Made by a program: the position numbers and the translations under genes. Below the pieces are notes generated by a model. It ran no database searches and was not told the origin of the DNA. It saw only the letters and a list, made by a program, of their open reading frames with translations. DNA of 25,324 nt from Thermoguttaceae bacterium. Lineage in GTDB: Bacteria > Planctomycetota > Planctomycetia > Pirellulales > Thermoguttaceae. Shown one piece after another: positions 23,047-25,324 of the stretch. The stretch lies in assembly GCA_017454585.1 (NCBI GenBank), contig JAFTCU010000243.1, forward strand, positions 1-25,324, written 5' to 3'. The stretch's first letter is position 1; every line of letters starts with the position of its first letter.

Positions 23047-24381
23047 TTACTTCTGAATCGTAACCACGCCATTTTCTACCGAAATGACCGTCCCGTCGAT
23101 CGAGGCGTGAATGGACGCGCCGAGCTGCGTTTTGCCGTCTTTTGTGCCCGGGACTCCCAGCACGTCGCCGGCTTTGACCCAATCGCCCGGTTTGACCACG
23201 CACTCGCAAGGCGCGCCGATGTGCTGGCGCAGGGGGATCGCGACCGACGAGACGTTCATCATCTGCGCGGAGATCTTCTCGTCCCAGTCGGCGTGAACAT
23301 CGTAGTCCGTAAGCCCCAGACGGCGTACCAGGCGTGGAATCGGCGTCTGGCGGTTCTTCATGTGCAGGTCGGCCCGATTTCTGTGGAACGTCGGCTCGGT
23401 CCACTTCTGACCCGATTCGGCCCACTTGCGGCGGTTCGCCTGCATGACGTTCCGCGGGTCCAGACCCTCCGGGCACGAGCAACGTGAGCAGAGGTTACAC
23501 CCGCTGCAGAACTGCGTGCCGGGGACCAGAACGTCCGCCCCGAAGAGCAGGCTTCGCATGGCTTTATGCGGCTCGACCGGATGACCGAGCAGATTTCGCG
23601 GGCACATTTCCGAGCAGTGACTGCACTGGTCGCAGCCCGATTTTGCAATTCGAGTGATCGACGTCCACGGCCGGCTCATGCTTACGACGAGCGGGTGGTC
23701 CTGCGGCAGAAGAATGATTCCGCCGGTCGTTTTCGTCACGCGGGCGTTCGTCGGGTTGCTCTCCAGGTAACCCATCATCGGGCCGCCGACCAGACACGCG
23801 GGGGAGTCGATCGTACTTCCGCCAGCCGCCTCGATGCACTCTGCCAGCGTGACCCCGAGCGGGACGCGGATCGAAACCGGCTTGGCCACGCAGCCCGTCA
23901 CGGTGAGGAATTTGCTCGTGACCGGTTCATCCTGCACGGCTCCCGCGACGTTCAGGGCCGTTTCGACGTTCATCACGACCGCGCCGACCTGGATCGGGAT
24001 CCCTCCCGGCGGAATGACCCGACCGAGGGTTTCGTACACGAGGATGAATTCATCCCCGGCCGGATACACGTCGTCCAGCGGGCAAATTTCCATCGACTCC
24101 GTGAGGAATGGCGTGAGATGATCGATCAGATCGGCGTACTTGCGCTTGATCCCAATGACGACGCGCCCCGCCCCGACCAGACCGCGAGCGGCGTCCAGCC
24201 CGGCGACGACCTGCTTCGGGAAGTGACGCAGGATCTCTTTGTCTTTGTGCAGAAGCGGCTCACATTCAGCGGCATTGCAGACCACTGTGTCGGCTTTCGC
24301 GTTAAGTTTCACGTGGGTAGGAAACCCGGCGCCGCCGGCTCCCACGACACCCGCGCGGGAAATTTGTTCTTGAGTAAACAT
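23047..24381 (-). CDS. PduS/RnfC-like flavin and iron-sulfur electron-transfer protein
   Basis: 444 residues. The N-terminus has the nucleotide/FMN-binding motif GAGGAGFPTHVKL (14-26), followed by ECEPLL (39-44), as in PduS and RnfC. SLBB-type and GGPMMGY (199-205) segments follow. Two [4Fe-4S] sites are complete: Cys250, 253, 256, 260 (CxxCxxCxxxCP) and Cys292, 295, 298, 303 (CxxCxxCx4CPEG), with one extra Cys301. The C-terminus (about 375-444) is a barrel-sandwich hybrid domain (GASIHASIDGTVISVENG). Motif order and length fit PduS, a cob(III)alamin reductase of propanediol microcompartments, better than full RnfC, but no microcompartment or Rnf genes are nearby, so the partner is unknown. 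It acts in the cytoplasm or at the membrane. It starts 43 bases after slyX and may share its transcript; no Shine-Dalgarno is seen. Confidence 0.85.
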   Translation of the reverse strand: MFTQEQISRAGVVGAGGAGFPTHVKLNAKADTVVCNAAECEPLLHKDKEILRHFPKQVVAGLDAARGLVGAGRVVIGIKRKYADLIDHLTPFLTESMEICPLDDVYPAGDEFILVYETLGRVIPPGGIPIQVGAVVMNVETALNVAGAVQDEPVTSKFLTVTGCVAKPVSIRVPLGVTLAECIEAAGGSTIDSPACLVGGPMMGYLESNPTNARVTKTTGGIILLPQDHPLVVSMSRPWTSITRIAKSGCDQCSHCSEMCPRNLLGHPVEPHKAMRSLLFGADVLVPGTQFCSGCNLCSRCSCPEGLDPRNVMQANRRKWAESGQKWTEPTFHRNRADLHMKNRQTPIPRLVRRLGLTDYDVHADWDEKISAQMMNVSSVAIPLRQHIGAPCECVVKPGDWVKAGDVLGVPGTKDGKTQLGASIHASIDGTVISVENGVVTIQK

Positions 24382-24424
24382 TGGTGAAATTTTAGGGTAT
24401 TATGGTTACGAAAGTTCGAGATTT

Positions 24425-24664
24425 TCAATAGTGCGGAGGTTTTTCCTGCTGTGGATTGAACGGGTCGCGCAGAGCCTCACGCAAACGGCGGACCTCTTCT
24501 TCGAGCTGACGGTTTGCCTGTTCGAGTTTTCGGACGCGCCGTTCCAGTTCAAATTCGGTTTCGCTGATGGAATCGTTCGCGTGTTCGTAAAAGGCGAGAC
24601 GCTCTTCAAGCGCCTGGATCCGGTTTTCCAGGTCAGCGGGACGGTCGTTTTTTTCTGGTTTCAT
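24425..24664 (-). CDS. slyX: SlyX family small coiled-coil protein
   Basis: 79 residues, nearly all one long coiled coil (about 11-66: LENRIQALEERLAFYEHAND, then SISETEFELERRVRKLEQAN), ending in the diagnostic PPHY. Length and tail match SlyX, a small protein of unclear function. The ATG at 24664 is preferred to a TTG-initiated extension from 24727, because the added residues are unlike SlyX and a TATAAT lies at 24710-24705, inside that extension. It precedes the PduS-like gene on the same strand and is divergent from thrS. Confidence 0.82.
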   Translation of the reverse strand: MKPEKNDRPADLENRIQALEERLAFYEHANDSISETEFELERRVRKLEQANRQLEEEVRRLREALRDPFNPQQEKPPHY

Positions 24665-24704
24665 GGGAACTTCTGGAAAAATGCGAAAAACCGAAGATGA
24701 AAGG

Positions 24705-24710
24705 ATTATA
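24705..24710 (-). promoter_or_regulatory. Candidate -10 element for slyX
   Basis: TATAAT on the minus strand, 41 bases before the slyX ATG. No convincing -35 hexamer is found 15-18 bases upstream, so this is tentative. Confidence 0.35.
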
Positions 24711-24817
24711 TTTTCACTTCTCTTCAACCTATCGGGAAAGTTTTTCGGTGACTTTGGGATTTTCGTGAATTTTACAATAAAAACGCCTTAAATCAATCAC
24801 CCTTTCTTTTCATCCTC

Positions 24818-24845
24818 TTGACAGACGTACAAAAAAAAGTATAAT
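24818..24845 (+). promoter_or_regulatory. Perfect sigma70-type promoter of thrS
   Basis: TTGACA (24818-24823) and TATAAT (24840-24845) are 16 bases apart. Transcription should start near 24852, giving a leader of about 58 bases. The leader is too short for a T-box, and I see no leader hairpin or attenuator. Confidence 0.88.
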
Positions 24846-24909
24846 ATAGGCTTTGAGCGGAAGAGTAGTCCGCCGAAACAAACCCCCTTTTTTCAGGAAA
24901 GTGTGTACC

Positions 24910-25324
24910 ATGAAAACTGCTTATGAAGTGTTGAAGGATTCCGGCAAGCTGGAAAGAAACGTGATTGCGGCCAAAGTAAACGGTGAAGTCGTCGATCTCA
25001 CGACTCCCGTCGAGGAAACGGCGGAAGCGACCGTGACCCCTTTGACGTTCGAGGATGAAGAAGGCAAAAAGGTTTTCTGGCACACCAGTTCCCACGTTCT
25101 GGCTGCGGCCGTGAAACGCATGTACCCCGACGTCAAACTGACGATCGGCCCCGCGATCGAAACCGGCTTCTACTACGATTTCGACGCGCCGACCGGGTTC
25201 ACCGAGGAAATGCTCAAGGCAATCGAGAAGGAAATGCAGAAAATCGTCCACGAAAACGCGAAAGAGGAGCGTTTCACCCTTCCGCGCGCCGAGGCGATCG
25301 CCCTGATGACCGAGCGGGACGAGC
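24910..25324 (+). CDS. thrS: Threonyl-tRNA synthetase, N-terminal part (3' end outside window)
   Basis: 138 residues are visible. Residues about 1-50 are the end of a TGS domain (VIAAKVNGEVVDL at 18-30). Then comes the second additional (editing) domain with HTSSH (59-63) and the strongly conserved stretch KLTIGPAIETGFYYDFD (76-92). The HxxxH pair forms part of the editing site that clears Ser-tRNA(Thr). The enzyme charges tRNA(Thr) in the cytoplasm. The start is supported by AGGAAAG (24895-24901) eight bases before ATG and by the promoter, whose predicted start site excludes any upstream ATG. Compared with usual ThrRS, about 20 residues of the first TGS strands appear to be missing. The catalytic core lies beyond the window, so a TGS-plus-editing-domain fusion protein remains a minor alternative. 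Confidence 0.9.
   Translation, partial: MKTAYEVLKDSGKLERNVIAAKVNGEVVDLTTPVEETAEATVTPLTFEDEEGKKVFWHTSSHVLAAAVKRMYPDVKLTIGPAIETGFYYDFDAPTGFTEEMLKAIEKEMQKIVHENAKEERFTLPRAEAIALMTERDE

Noticed and set aside
24846..24909. T-box or other riboswitch before thrS
   Set aside because: The expected leader is about 58 bases, too short for a T-box, and no terminator/antiterminator pair is present.

Overview
The window looks like chromosomal DNA of a planctomycete-type bacterium (Planctomycetota; Pirellulales-like is my best guess, with Lentisphaerota or a related PVC lineage as the alternative). The indicators are a DUF1559 prepilin-like protein and a second, non-pilin DUF1559 protein, Tat-exported sugar isomerase/epimerase-fold proteins, a DUF1080 (3-keto-disaccharide hydrolase) domain, and three large secreted proteins with PEP-CTERM sorting tails. 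The sequence is moderately GC-rich and many genes lack a clear Shine-Dalgarno sequence.

Layout. 1-1722: the 3' end of an unrecognised alpha-helical protein, then a Tat-exported TIM-barrel isomerase, both on +. 1758-1805: a nested hairpin between convergent genes. 1843-21837: ten genes, all on the minus strand. In transcription order they are two tandem LamG-type PEP-CTERM paralogs, a clan GH-A glycosidase with a probable amidotransferase-like insertion, a GH123/DUF4091 protein, a heparinase II/III-type lyase, a terminator and repeat-rich gap, a DUF1559 pseudopilin, a 1007-residue repeat protein with a PEP-CTERM tail, an alpha/beta hydrolase fused to DUF1080, an HtrA-fold protein that has lost its catalytic triad, and a Hyi-like isomerase. 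22049-22993 (+): a membrane-anchored DUF1559-type protein. 23047-24664 (-): a PduS/RnfC-like flavo-iron-sulfur protein and a SlyX homologue. 24910-end (+): the start of threonyl-tRNA synthetase.

How the genes may work together (inference): the minus-strand block reads as an extracytoplasmic carbohydrate locus. Secreted lyase, glycosidases and an esterase-like hydrolase would break down a complex, possibly amino-sugar or uronate-containing, polysaccharide. DUF1080 and the two exported isomerase-fold proteins would process the released sugars. The LamG and repeat proteins would sit at the surface through their PEP-CTERM tails. No transporter, sulfatase, regulator or exosortase is present in the window.

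The most notable signals are: a complete loss of the catalytic triad in the HtrA-like protein; four perfect TTGACA-N16-TATAAT promoters, three of which share flanking A/T-rich sequence and drive surface-protein genes; a mosaic of short hairpins with GGA/TCC loops at 10114-10465; and a 24-bp perfect inverted repeat at 17049-17165.
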